10,745 nt of DNA from DATNIC01 sp035604635 (GCA_035604635.1 DATNIC010000066.1:1-10745); one strand, 5' to 3'. Positions 1-7,602 are shown, counted from the first letter of the stretch. The notes: generated by a model from the sequence alone, not told the origin. Numbers and translations are program-made.

Positions 1-2
1 AG

Positions 3-773
3 GGGCTCTTCCTCCTGCTCAGTACGCTTGCGCTTTGGAGCTTCGAGCGCAATCGCTTTGCGGGTGCCGCCGTTTGGGGCGCACTCGCTTCGGCGACTCG
101 CTTTCCGGGCATCGCGTTGATGCCGGCGTTCGCGCTCGAGGCCGTGCTGCAAAAGCGTTCGCGCGGCGCATGGATCGCGGCCCTCTGCGCGTGTATAGGC
201 ACGCTGGCGTACGCATTGTTTTGTTGGCGCGCGTTCGGCGATCCGCTTGCCTTCGTGCACGCGCAAATCGCGTGGCGCGGCCCGCTGACGGTCCGGTTCG
301 CCGATTGGGAGTATATGGTCGCGATCCTGTTCGGGACGGTCGGGCCGCACTGGTGGCCCTATCAAATCGCGATCGTCGCACTCTCCGCGCTGTGGTGGCG
401 CAGGCGCGGCTCGCTCAGCGATGCGGGGAATTTCGTTTGCGGCCTGCTGCTCGGGCTTGCGGAAGCGGCCTTGTGGTTCACGAGCCAATGGGATCTCTTG
501 TTGATCGTCGCCGGCGGAGCTGCGCTCGTGGCGTTTCGCAAGCAGCTCGGCGTTGCGACGACGACCTATGGTCTGCTTGGGATCGCGATCATTCTCGCCG
601 CCGGCTTTCCGCTCTCGGCGGATCGCATCGCGTACTCGATCGCCCCGATCCTAATCGCGCTTGGCTTGATGTGGGAGCGCCTCCCCGGCGTCGGCGCTAT
701 CGCGGTCGCCGCAAGCGCCGCCGCCCTGCCGCTCTATGCGATCAAGATCGCGCAGAGCGTCTGGATTCCCTAA
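3..773 (+). CDS. GPI18/PIG-V-like mannosyltransferase family membrane protein (5' end outside window)
   Basis: The reading frame is open from the first bases of the window to a TAA at 771-773, so only the last 256 residues are present and the start lies upstream. The protein is strongly hydrophobic, with roughly six or seven membrane segments separated by short Arg-rich loops. Two features resemble bacterial relatives of the GPI mannosyltransferase II family (GPI18/PIG-V): a segment reading ATRFPGIALMPAF near residue 30-45, and FGDPLAFVHAQIAWR near residue 75-90, where this family has a GDPLAF-type motif followed by His-Ala-Gln. Family members move a mannose from a polyprenyl-phosphate donor outside the membrane, but the catalytic N-terminal loop would be in the missing part, so activity cannot be judged. 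An internal ATG at 117 is not the natural start because similarity continues upstream. It converges on the next gene. Another GT-C polytopic glycosyltransferase is the main alternative. Confidence 0.6.
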   Translation, partial: GLFLLLSTLALWSFERNRFAGAAVWGALASATRFPGIALMPAFALEAVLQKRSRGAWIAALCACIGTLAYALFCWRAFGDPLAFVHAQIAWRGPLTVRFADWEYMVAILFGTVGPHWWPYQIAIVALSALWWRRRGSLSDAGNFVCGLLLGLAEAALWFTSQWDLLLIVAGGAALVAFRKQLGVATTTYGLLGIAIILAAGFPLSADRIAYSIAPILIALGLMWERLPGVGAIAVAASAAALPLYAIKIAQSVWIP

Positions 774-792
774 CGAGTTAGTTCGGACTCCG

Positions 793-826
793 GAAGTCAC
801 GGCTAGCTGGCGCGGGGTCTGACTTC
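793..826. terminator. Inverted repeat between convergent genes, possible bidirectional terminator
   Basis: GAAGTCA at 793-799 is matched by its exact reverse complement TGACTTC at 820-826, with a 20-nt loop. It lies at the junction of the convergent mannosyltransferase-like gene and higA-like gene, and covers the last codons of the latter. There is no T-tract on either side, so an intrinsic terminator is only a weak inference from the position. Confidence 0.25.
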
Positions 827-1093
827 TCGCTCGATGCGCTTTGCAGCTTCGAGGCGCGCGGTGTCAAGATCATACTCCGCCTGCAACCCGACCCAAAACT
901 CCGGCGAAGTCCCAAGGAAGCGCGAAAGACGAAGGGCAGTATCCGCTGAGATTGCTCGTCGACCTGCGACGATAGCGCTGATGCGATTGGCCGGGACGCG
1001 TAGTGCCTGAGCTAGTTTGTTCGCACTCATGCCAAGCGGCTCAAGAACATCCTCGCTCAATACCTTTCCGGGATGAACTGGACGCTTTGCCAT
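803..1093 (-). CDS. higA: Solitary HigA-family XRE antitoxin/repressor
   Basis: The product has 96 residues, the usual size for HigA antitoxins. It opens with the typical HPGKVLSEDVLEPLG segment (residues 7-21). A helix-turn-helix follows at about residues 22-48 (SANKLAQALRVPANRISAIV) and then the family signature ISADTALRLSRFLGTSPEFW (48-67). HigA proteins bind DNA as dimers, repress their own operon and neutralise a RelE-fold HigB mRNase. No HigB is present: only 36 nt separate this ATG from the stop of the upstream acyl-CoA dehydrogenase, and only 29 nt lie between its stop and the convergent gene. It is therefore an orphan antitoxin or a repurposed regulator. By eye it shares somewhat over a third of aligned residues with the second HigA in the window (7267-7584), so the two are related but not recent copies. 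There is no Shine-Dalgarno sequence; a TATACT hexamer 8 nt before the ATG suggests a leaderless transcript. Confidence 0.85.
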   Translation of the reverse strand: MAKRPVHPGKVLSEDVLEPLGMSANKLAQALRVPANRISAIVAGRRAISADTALRLSRFLGTSPEFWVGLQAEYDLDTARLEAAKRIEREVRPRAS

Positions 1094-1101
1094 CAGTGGG
1101 T

Positions 1102-1107
1102 AGTATA
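1102..1107 (-). promoter_or_regulatory. Candidate -10 element of the solitary higA
   Basis: On the minus strand the sequence is TATACT, five of six matches to the TATAAT consensus, ending 8 nt before the ATG at 1093. The hexamer overlaps the palindrome GTATAC (1103-1108). No convincing -35 box is found 16-18 nt upstream. The distance would put the transcription start at or next to the ATG, giving a leaderless mRNA. Confidence 0.4.
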
Positions 1108-1112
1108 CGTCA

Positions 1113-1131
1113 AGCAGGAAAGGACCCTGCT
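1113..1131 (-). other. Small stem-loop over the stop codon of the acyl-CoA dehydrogenase gene
   Basis: AGCAGG (1113-1118) and CCTGCT (1126-1131) form a perfect 6-bp stem with a 7-nt loop. The stem includes part of the TAG stop of the acyl-CoA dehydrogenase gene and lies just upstream of the solitary higA. It could slow readthrough between the two genes, but there is no U-tract, so its role is open. Confidence 0.3.
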
Positions 1132-2302
1132 AATCGAGCCGGCCGAGAAGAGCGCGGGCGATGACGATCTTTTGGATCTCGGAGGTTCCTTCGTAGATCT
1201 CGGTGATCTTGGCGTCGCGGTAGTAGCGCTCGACGGGGAACTCGGTCGTGTAGCCGTAGCCGCCGTGAATCTGCACGGCTTCCGCGGCGTGCGTCCGCGC
1301 GGCCGTCGATGCGAACAGCTTCGCCTTCGCCGCTTCGATCACGAACGATTCGCCTGCATCGCAGAGCGCGGCGGCGCGGTACGTCAGGAGCCGCGCGGCT
1401 TCGAGATCGGTCGCCATCAGCGCGATCTTGAACGAGACGCCTTCGAACGCGCCGACCGGTTGACCGAACTGGATCCGTTCCTGCGCGAACTTCACTGATG
1501 CATCGAGGCAGGCGGCGAGGATGCCGCAGGCTTGCGCCGCGATTCCGATCCTTCCCGCCGCTAGCGTCGTCATCGCCGAAGTGAAGCCGGCCCCGGCGGC
1601 GCCGAGCAACGCGCCTTCCGGGACGCGCGCGTCTTGGAACGCGAGATCGCACGTGTTGCTCGTGTGAATTCCGAGCTTCTCCGTCACCTTTTCAACGACA
1701 AAGCCCGGCGTACCGGCGTCGACGAGAAATGCCGAGACGCCCTTCGGGCCGCCCGCGGCCGTCCGGAACATCGCCATGATGACGGCCGCCACGCCGCCGT
1801 TGGTGCACCACTGCTTGCGACCGTTGAGAATCCAGTCGCCGCCGTCCGCGCGAGCGGGCGCGCGGATGTTGCCTGCATCAGAACCGTTATCAGGTTCCGT
1901 GAGCGCAAAGGCCGCGAGCACGTCTTCCTGCGCGAGCTTGGGCAGATAGCGCTGTTTCTGCGCATCACTCCCGAGAAGTGCGATCGCGCGCGCAACCATC
2001 GAGTGGGCGGCATACGTCACGCCCGTCCCGGCGTCGGCGCGCGAGAGCTCTTCGATGACGAGCGCGTATGAGACGACGTCGCCGCCGGCCCCGCCGTATT
2101 CCTCCGGGATCAAGAGGCCCATCAGCCCCGACGCGGTGAGTTTTCGATAGAGCTCGCGCGGAAAGTGGTGCTCGCGATCCCACGCCGCGACGTGCGGAGT
2201 GATTTCGCGTTGCGCGATCTCGGCTGCGAGCTGCTGGACCGCGCGTTGCTCTTCAGTGAGCTCGAACGTGAGTCGCCACCGCGCCGTTGACTTTCGGCGC
2301 AC
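1130..2302 (-). CDS. Acyl-CoA dehydrogenase (short-chain/butyryl-CoA type)
   Basis: This FAD enzyme of the acyl-CoA dehydrogenase family introduces a trans-2 double bond into an acyl-CoA and passes electrons to an electron-transfer flavoprotein. The 390 residues show the three family domains: a helical N-domain beginning FELTEEQRAVQQLAAEIA, a beta-barrel middle domain with FALTEPDNGSDAGN, and a C-terminal helical domain ending with RDAKITEIYEGTSEIQ. Glu371 in IYEGT is at the position of the catalytic base of short-chain and butyryl-CoA dehydrogenases. Members usually begin around FELTEEQ, but that point has no start codon; the only usable one is a GTG at 2300-2302, adding about ten Arg-rich residues and overlapping the preceding dehydrogenase gene by 50 nt. 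No Shine-Dalgarno sequence precedes it, so translational coupling is likely. It is the last gene of the thiolase operon. Substrate length cannot be read from the sequence; isovaleryl- or glutaryl-type dehydrogenases are less likely alternatives. Confidence 0.92.
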   Translation of the reverse strand: MRRKSTARWRLTFELTEEQRAVQQLAAEIAQREITPHVAAWDREHHFPRELYRKLTASGLMGLLIPEEYGGAGGDVVSYALVIEELSRADAGTGVTYAAHSMVARAIALLGSDAQKQRYLPKLAQEDVLAAFALTEPDNGSDAGNIRAPARADGGDWILNGRKQWCTNGGVAAVIMAMFRTAAGGPKGVSAFLVDAGTPGFVVEKVTEKLGIHTSNTCDLAFQDARVPEGALLGAAGAGFTSAMTTLAAGRIGIAAQACGILAACLDASVKFAQERIQFGQPVGAFEGVSFKIALMATDLEAARLLTYRAAALCDAGESFVIEAAKAKLFASTAARTHAAEAVQIHGGYGYTTEFPVERYYRDAKITEIYEGTSEIQKIVIARALLGRLD

Positions 2303-3143
2303 CGTCGCGGTAGTCGTAAAAACCGCGCCCTGATTTCTTCCCGAGCCAGCCCGCGGCGACGTACTGCCGCAGCAGCGGACACGGCCGGTACTTGCTATCC
2401 GCGAAACCTTCGTGGAGCACTTCCATGATCGCCAGGCACGTGTCGAGCCCGATGAAGTCGGCCAGCTCGAACGGTCCCATCGGATGGTTCATTCCGAGTT
2501 TCATGACCGTGTCGATGTCTTCGATCGTCGAGACGCCCTCGTAGAGCGCATAGATCGCTTCGTTGAGCATCGGCAGCAGGATGCGGTTGGAGATGAAGCC
2601 GGGGAAGTCGCGGACCTCGACAGGCGTTTTTCCCAAACCCTTGGCGAGATCGTAGATGGTTCGAAACGTCTGGTCGCTCGTCGCGAGGCCGCGAATGACC
2701 TCGACGAGCTTCATGACCGGGACGGGATTCATGAAGTGCATTCCGATCACGCTCTCGGGTCGCGTCGTCACGGCGGCGAGCGTCGTGATCGAGATCGACG
2801 ACGTGTTGCTTGCGAGGATCGCCTCGGGCGGCGTCGAGAGATCGAGCGTGCGGAAGAGCTCTTTCTTGATCTCTAAATTTTCGGTCGCCGCTTCGATCGC
2901 GAGCGCGACGTCGAGGTTTTCGAAGTGATCCCGCGGATCGATGTGCTCGAGCACCTTCCCGCGCTGGATCTCGGTGATGCGGCCTTTCTCGACGGCGCGG
3001 TCGAGCTGTTTGGCGATCCCGTCGATCCCGTGCCGGATGCGCTTGGCATCGACGTCGTTGAGCAAGACCTCGTGGCCCGCGCCTGCGAGGACTTGGGCGA
3101 TGCCGGAACCCATCTGTCCGGCCCCGATGACGAGGACGCGCAA
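2253..3143 (-). CDS. hbd: 3-hydroxybutyryl-CoA dehydrogenase
   Basis: This NAD(P)-dependent enzyme interconverts 3-hydroxyacyl-CoA and acetoacetyl-CoA or longer 3-ketoacyl-CoA. I place the start at the TTG at 3141-3143. The frame is open further upstream, but that part only shadows the thiolase gene, whereas the Rossmann fold begins right after this codon (RVLVIGAGQMGSGIA, residues 2-16). A good ribosome binding site, AGGTGG, lies 7 nt ahead. The resulting 296 residues are slightly more than the usual 280-290. Catalytic positions are all present: Ser115 in SNTSS, His136 in GMHFMNPVPVM, Glu148 in KLVEVIRG and Asn186 in PGFISNRIL. The substrate-binding C-domain carries NHPMGPFELADFIGLDT, typical of the single-domain enzymes that make butyrate or polyhydroxyalkanoate precursors, as opposed to the fused FadB type. 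The gene begins 2 nt after the thiolase stop and overlaps the acyl-CoA dehydrogenase start by 50 nt, so the three are almost certainly one transcript. Confidence 0.92.
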   Translation of the reverse strand: MRVLVIGAGQMGSGIAQVLAGAGHEVLLNDVDAKRIRHGIDGIAKQLDRAVEKGRITEIQRGKVLEHIDPRDHFENLDVALAIEAATENLEIKKELFRTLDLSTPPEAILASNTSSISITTLAAVTTRPESVIGMHFMNPVPVMKLVEVIRGLATSDQTFRTIYDLAKGLGKTPVEVRDFPGFISNRILLPMLNEAIYALYEGVSTIEDIDTVMKLGMNHPMGPFELADFIGLDTCLAIMEVLHEGFADSKYRPCPLLRQYVAAGWLGKKSGRGFYDYRDGAPKVNGAVATHVRAH

Positions 3144-3145
3144 AA

Positions 3146-4480
<1,335 letters not shown>

Positions 4481-4548
4481 GTCAGCCTGCCTTCAACGCA
4501 GCGGTGGGGGCTCTGGGCCTTCGTGCTACCTGCGAAACGCCCCTAGGC
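4481..4548 (-). other. Intergenic gap ahead of the thiolase operon
   Basis: This 68-nt gap between the CDF exporter stop and the thiolase ATG is the longest same-strand gap in the window. It holds a short palindromic patch (CCTAGGCCTAG near 4542) and a weak AGG ribosome binding site next to the ATG. I find no convincing -10/-35 pair and no terminator with a T-tract, so whether the thiolase operon has its own promoter is undecided. Confidence 0.3.
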
Positions 4549-5466
4549 CTAGTCCGACTGGGTGCAGACGATCCGGTCGTCGGCTTCGCAGGACTCGCAT
4601 TCGAACTGCACGGTGACGTGCGTGATCTCGAAATCGTCGCGCATCGAGTCCTCGATCCGGCGCAGAATCGCCGACGCTTCGCTGATCCGCTTGTCCGTGA
4701 GCAGCACGTGGGCGGAGAGGACGTGGCGGCCGCTCCCGATGCTCCACACGTGCAGATCGTGGACGTCGACGACGCCGTCGAGCGAGCGAATCCGATCGCG
4801 CACGAGCGGGACCGTCGCGTGTGACGGCGCGCTTTCGAGCAAGACGTCGGACGCTTCGCGCACGACGCGCCAGACGCCCAGGACGATGATGAGCCCGACG
4901 AAGAGCGAGAGCGCTGGATCGATCCACGGCAGGCCCGTCGCGAGGATCACGATGCCGCCGATCGCGACCGCGATCGCACCGAGCGCGTCGCCGGCCACAT
5001 GCAGGAGCGCGGCGCGCAAATTGAGGTTGTCGTGACTTCCGCGGGCTAACATAACGCCGACGCTGACGTTCACGACGAATCCGATCGCGGCGACCACGGC
5101 CATCAGCCCGCCTTCCGTCGGCTCGGGCTGCATGAGACGGCGGATCGCTTCGAACCCGATCAAGAGCGTGATGCCGAAGAGCAGCGTCCCGTTGGCGAGT
5201 GCGGCCAGGATCTCCATCCGCGCAAAGCCGTAGGTCTGGCGCGCATTGGCGGGACGCGTGGCCTGAATCGTTGCAGCGAGCGCGATCGCGAGGGCGACGA
5301 CGTCGGTGACGACGTGGACCGAGTCCGAGATGAGCGCGAGGCTGTGCGCGATCCATCCGCCGGCAAACTCGAAGATCGCGACCGCAGCGGTCAGCGCGAG
5401 CGCAATCTTTAGGCGCAGCGTCGAACTCGAGGCGTGGGTGTGCGCGTGCGCGTGGCTCGCGCTCAT
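4549..5466 (-). CDS. Cation diffusion facilitator (CDF) metal exporter, CzcD/ZitB type
   Basis: CDF proteins are inner-membrane antiporters that exchange cytosolic Zn2+, or in some members Co2+, Ni2+ or Cd2+, for protons. The 305-residue protein has six predicted membrane segments (about residues 19-205) and a cytosolic C-terminal domain. The metal site has an HxxxD pair in helix 2 (His51, Asp55 in SVHVVTD) and another in helix 5 (His156, Asp160 in LHVAGD). The HD-HD arrangement is typical of Zn-preferring CzcD/ZitB members and differs from the DD-HD of YiiP. A His-rich N-terminus (HAHAHTH, residues 5-11) and a Cys-rich end (Cys290, Cys293, Cys301 in ECESCEADDRIVC) could add metal-sensing sites; the Cys tail is not a standard feature of the family. 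The ATG overlaps the stop of the upstream methyltransferase gene by 4 nt (ATGA), and GAAGG lies just upstream as ribosome binding site. It is the last gene of the larE operon; a nickel role is possible from this context but unproven. Confidence 0.9.
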   Translation of the reverse strand: MSASHAHAHTHASSSTLRLKIALALTAAVAIFEFAGGWIAHSLALISDSVHVVTDVVALAIALAATIQATRPANARQTYGFARMEILAALANGTLLFGITLLIGFEAIRRLMQPEPTEGGLMAVVAAIGFVVNVSVGVMLARGSHDNLNLRAALLHVAGDALGAIAVAIGGIVILATGLPWIDPALSLFVGLIIVLGVWRVVREASDVLLESAPSHATVPLVRDRIRSLDGVVDVHDLHVWSIGSGRHVLSAHVLLTDKRISEASAILRRIEDSMRDDFEITHVTVQFECESCEADDRIVCTQSD

Positions 5467-6056
5467 CGGAACGCCTTCAACGCAAGCGCTGCGAGCATCA
5501 GCCCGAAGGTCGCGAACGTCTTAGACTCGGCCGAACGGATGACGGTGGGATCGAATGTCCCTTGTTGCGGCTGCGCGGCTTGCAACTGCGGGACGACGCG
5601 CGGGACGCGCGCCGCGTAGGCATCGAACTCCTCGCCGAACGTCGTGCGCAGATAGCGTTCTTCATGCGGCACGATCACCGCATAGACGCCGAGCATCACT
5701 GCTAACGACCCGCCGGCGACGAGGAACCGTTGCGCCGGGCGCAGACCGCCGGTAAACGCGAGCGCGAAACCCGCCGCCGTGAGGACGTTCCCGACGTAGA
5801 GGGGGTTGCGAACGTGCGCGTACGGGCCGGCGGTGACGAGCTGCGGTGCCGTTACGACGTCGCCGCGCGTCGTCGTCCCCGAGAAGCCGACGGCGCAGCA
5901 GCGCAAGAGCTCGCCTGCGATGGCCAGCGGAAGGCCCAACGCGATCGACGCCGGCGTCGGCTTACCGGCGATCGTGAGCGCAATTGCGGGCGCAGCCAGC
6001 AGCGCCCCGCGATGCTTGAAAACGAATGCGCCGAGGTTAGTCTCGTTCGCTGCCAC
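5463..6056 (-). CDS. Membrane methyltransferase of the isoprenylcysteine carboxyl methyltransferase/PEMT family
   Basis: The 197-residue protein has four or five predicted membrane segments. It carries the SAM-binding signature of this small integral-membrane methyltransferase family: GPYAHVRNPLYVGN (residues 77-90), followed after two membrane segments by PHEERYLRTTFGEEFDAY (130-147). In eukaryotes related enzymes methylate prenylated Cys carboxyl groups or phosphatidylethanolamine; bacterial substrates are mostly unknown, so none is assigned. After the conserved core the chain continues for about 45 residues, with a polar stretch and a last hydrophobic helix (182-194), longer than the simplest members. 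The likely start is the GTG at 6054-6056, which overlaps the larE stop by 20 nt, and the stop overlaps the transporter start by 4 nt, so the three genes look translationally coupled. No dedicated ribosome binding site is seen. Confidence 0.75.
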   Translation of the reverse strand: MAANETNLGAFVFKHRGALLAAPAIALTIAGKPTPASIALGLPLAIAGELLRCCAVGFSGTTTRGDVVTAPQLVTAGPYAHVRNPLYVGNVLTAAGFALAFTGGLRPAQRFLVAGGSLAVMLGVYAVIVPHEERYLRTTFGEEFDAYAARVPRVVPQLQAAQPQQGTFDPTVIRSAESKTFATFGLMLAALALKAFR

Positions 6057-6870
6057 CGAGCGCTCGATTGAGATTGCCGTGGACGTAGCCGCCCAAGTCG
6101 ATCGTGACGTAGCGATAGCCCGCGGCCTGTACGCCCGCGACGATCGCCTCGCGGGTCCCGGGCTTCGTCAAGCGTTCGAGCTCGTCGAGGGGGACCTCGA
6201 TGCGCGCGATATCGCCGTGATGACGGACGCGGCATTCGCGAATCCCCGCTGCGAGGATCGCGTCCTCGGCGCGCTCGACTTGCCGCAGGAGTTCGAGCGA
6301 GATCGCGGTCCCGTAAGGAAAGCGCGATGAAAGGCACGCCAACGCCGGCTTGTCCCAGACCTCGAGATCCAAATCTCTTGCGAGCGCGCGCACGTCGGCT
6401 TTGGTAAAGCCGGCCTCGGCGAGCGGACTGCGCACCGCGAATTCTTCCGCCGCGCGCCGTCCCGGGCGGTAATCCTGCGCGTCGTCGAGATTGAAGCCGT
6501 CGACGATGCACCGTGCGCCGCGGGCGCGCGCGATCTCGGCCAGCTTATCGTACAGCTCGTGCTTGCAATAATAACAGCGATCGGCGGGATTGGCGCGGTA
6601 GTTCGGATCTTCGAGCTCTTCGGTCGCGATCACTTCGTGCGTCACGCCGAGCGCTTCGACGACGTCGAGGACGCCTTCGAGCTCCCGCTCGGCGAGGCTC
6701 GCCGACTTACCCGTGACGCCGTACGCACGCTCGCCCAGCTCGTCGGTCGCAATCTTGAGGACGAGCGCAGAGTCCACGCCGCCCGAAAAAGCGACCACGC
6801 AGCTGCCCAGCGAGCGCACGATCTCGCGCAGCCGGGCTTGTTTAACGGAGAGCGGTTCTAAGACGATCAC
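6037..6870 (-). CDS. larE: LarE, sulfur insertase of nickel-pincer nucleotide synthesis, probable [4Fe-4S] type
   Basis: LarE adenylates and thiolates the pyridinium carboxylates of the precursor made by LarB, giving the dithiocarboxylate that holds nickel in the NPN cofactor of lactate racemase and related epimerases. The 277 residues show the ATP pyrophosphatase P-loop SGGVDS (29-34), the family segment DGFNLDDAQDYRPGRRAA (124-141), and PALACLSSRFPYG (175-187) followed by VRHHGDIARIEVP. Cys179 corresponds to the sacrificial Cys of Lactobacillus plantarum LarE (Cys176). In addition there is a CxxC at Cys99/Cys102 (DRCYYCKHELYD); three cysteines in this pattern are associated with LarE forms carrying a [4Fe-4S] cluster, which do not consume their own Cys. 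The start is a GTG at 6868-6870 with no Shine-Dalgarno sequence; a TAGAAT hexamer ends 9 nt upstream. The gene heads an operon with the membrane methyltransferase and CDF exporter, and is divergent from higBA. Confidence 0.93.
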   Translation of the reverse strand: MIVLEPLSVKQARLREIVRSLGSCVVAFSGGVDSALVLKIATDELGERAYGVTGKSASLAERELEGVLDVVEALGVTHEVIATEELEDPNYRANPADRCYYCKHELYDKLAEIARARGARCIVDGFNLDDAQDYRPGRRAAEEFAVRSPLAEAGFTKADVRALARDLDLEVWDKPALACLSSRFPYGTAISLELLRQVERAEDAILAAGIRECRVRHHGDIARIEVPLDELERLTKPGTREAIVAGVQAAGYRYVTIDLGGYVHGNLNRALGGSERD

Positions 6871-6879
6871 TTTGCTTCT

Positions 6880-6885
6880 ATTCTA
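6880..6885 (-). promoter_or_regulatory. Candidate -10 element of larE
   Basis: The minus strand reads TAGAAT, five of six matches to consensus, ending 9 nt before the larE GTG. No good -35 box is seen; TTCGAG at 6905-6910 is at a long 19-nt spacing. The short distance would give a leaderless larE transcript. It lies back to back with the higB promoter in a 96-nt divergent intergenic region. Confidence 0.4.
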
Positions 6886-6928
6886 GCGAGCGGCTCAAGC
6901 GCCCCTCGAACGGCAGCACCAGAGGTTC

Positions 6929-6957
6929 TTGTATCGCGTACCGACACATGATACAAT
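6929..6957 (+). promoter_or_regulatory. higBA promoter overlapped by an inverted-repeat operator
   Basis: TTGTAT (6929-6934) and TACAAT (6952-6957) are separated by exactly 17 nt and fit a sigma-70-type promoter, with a -10 matching five of six consensus bases. The same bases form a perfect inverted repeat: TTGTATC (6929-6935) and GATACAA (6950-6956), arm centres 21 nt apart, which is two helical turns. An operator spanning both promoter boxes suits autorepression by the HigA dimer, as known for this toxin-antitoxin family. The -10 ends 9 nt before the higB ATG, so the mRNA is probably leaderless. Confidence 0.6.
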
Positions 6958-6966
6958 CGGTCAGGC

Positions 6967-7260
6967 ATGGGGCGGTTCGGCGACGAAGCTACGCGCGTCC
7001 TTTGGGAAGGCCAGGAAACGAAAGCCACGCGACGCGCGGTCCCGGCCAACCTTCATCGGAAGGCGCGCCGGCTCGTGTCTTTTGCCCTCGAAGCCGAGCG
7101 GCCGGGAGACTGCGCCGTCTTCCCTGACTTTAAAATGCTGCGAGGCCGTTTGCGAGGATGGTATCAGTTTCGGGTAGGTGGGCCCTATCGACTGCGATTT
7201 CAATGGGAAGACGGACAGGCCGTGACGATTAAGGTTGGGAACTTTCACGACGAGGATTAA
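6967..7260 (+). CDS. higB: HigB-family toxin, RelE-fold mRNA interferase
   Basis: HigB toxins are small ribosome-associated RNases that cleave translated mRNA and stop growth when the antitoxin is lost. The 97 residues match the family in length and layout: an N-terminal FGDEATRVLWEGQ, a helix rich in Arg (ATRRAVPANLHRKARRLV, residues 20-37), then the strand region FKMLRGRLRGWYQFRV (55-70) and YRLRFQWEDGQAVTIKVGNFHDED (74-97). Basic residues in the RG-WY-FR and RLRF segments and a terminal His fit the catalytic surface of RelE/HigB enzymes. The toxin precedes the antitoxin, the usual higBA order, with 6 nt between them. The ATG has only a poor AGG immediately upstream but a promoter -10 just 9 nt away. 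The module is on the opposite strand from its neighbours and lies between larE and larC. Confidence 0.88.
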   Translation: MGRFGDEATRVLWEGQETKATRRAVPANLHRKARRLVSFALEAERPGDCAVFPDFKMLRGRLRGWYQFRVGGPYRLRFQWEDGQAVTIKVGNFHDED

Positions 7261-7266
7261 CTAGAT

Positions 7267-7584
7267 ATGCGCGAGATCATGATTCCGAAACATCGGCGGC
7301 CCAGTACGCCTGGTGAGATCATTCGCGAGGATATATTGCCGGAGTTGAAACTCACGCAGCAGCAGTTCGCTACTGCGCTTGGTATCGGCCGCGTGCGGCT
7401 AAACGAAATACTCCACGACAAGCGTTCCGTAACCGCTGACACTGCGATGCGCCTGGAACGCGTACTCGGAGTGAGTGCCGTAACATGGCTCCGGCTGCAG
7501 CTTGCTGTTGATATATACGACGCTCAGCACTCGCCGCAAGCGAAGAACATCGCGAAACTCAAACGAATTCGATCGGCTGCTTAG
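7267..7584 (+). CDS. higA: HigA-family antitoxin, XRE helix-turn-helix
   Basis: This 105-residue partner of the adjacent HigB toxin has a helix-turn-helix at about residues 29-52 (LTQQQFATALGIGRVRLNEIL), preceded by RRPSTPGEIIREDILPEL and followed by SVTADTAMRLERVLGVSAVTWLRLQ (54-78), the family core. It should bind and inactivate HigB and repress the higBA promoter through the inverted repeat at 6929-6956. The chosen ATG at 7267 has a GAGG 11 nt upstream; a second ATG at 7279 is possible and would remove four residues. The C-terminal tail is basic (KNIAKLKRIRSAA). Several local AT-rich runs, such as gatatatt near 7331 and tgatatatac near 7507, stand out from the GC-rich neighbours and hint at acquisition by transfer. 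It converges with larC, with 18 nt between the two stops. Confidence 0.9.
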   Translation: MREIMIPKHRRPSTPGEIIREDILPELKLTQQQFATALGIGRVRLNEILHDKRSVTADTAMRLERVLGVSAVTWLRLQLAVDIYDAQHSPQAKNIAKLKRIRSAA

Positions 7585-7598
7585 CGACAAACGCTTAG
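7580..7598. terminator. Weak stem-loop between convergent higA and larC
   Basis: AGCG (7583-7586) pairs with CGCT (7592-7595) around a 5-nt loop, and the stem extends by two pairs (7580-7581 with 7597-7598) past a T-T mismatch. It sits at the convergent gene ends but is short and lacks a T-tract, so terminator function is only suggested by position. Confidence 0.2.
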
Positions 7599-7602
7599 AC
7601 GA

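Noticed and set aside
35..781. A 248-residue open frame on the plus strand overlapping the mannosyltransferase-like gene.
   Set aside because: Its product is Arg-rich and low in hydrophobic order, typical of an out-of-frame shadow in GC-rich DNA.
4526..5356. A 276-residue minus-strand frame within the CDF exporter gene.
   Set aside because: It is an Arg-rich alternate frame of a gene with recognised metal-binding motifs.
4489..5484. The 12-mer gccttcaacgca occurs at 4489-4500 and 5473-5484, each just upstream of a start codon on the minus strand.
   Set aside because: A repeated 12-mer is expected by chance in a window this size with biased composition, and one copy simply encodes the end of the methyltransferase.
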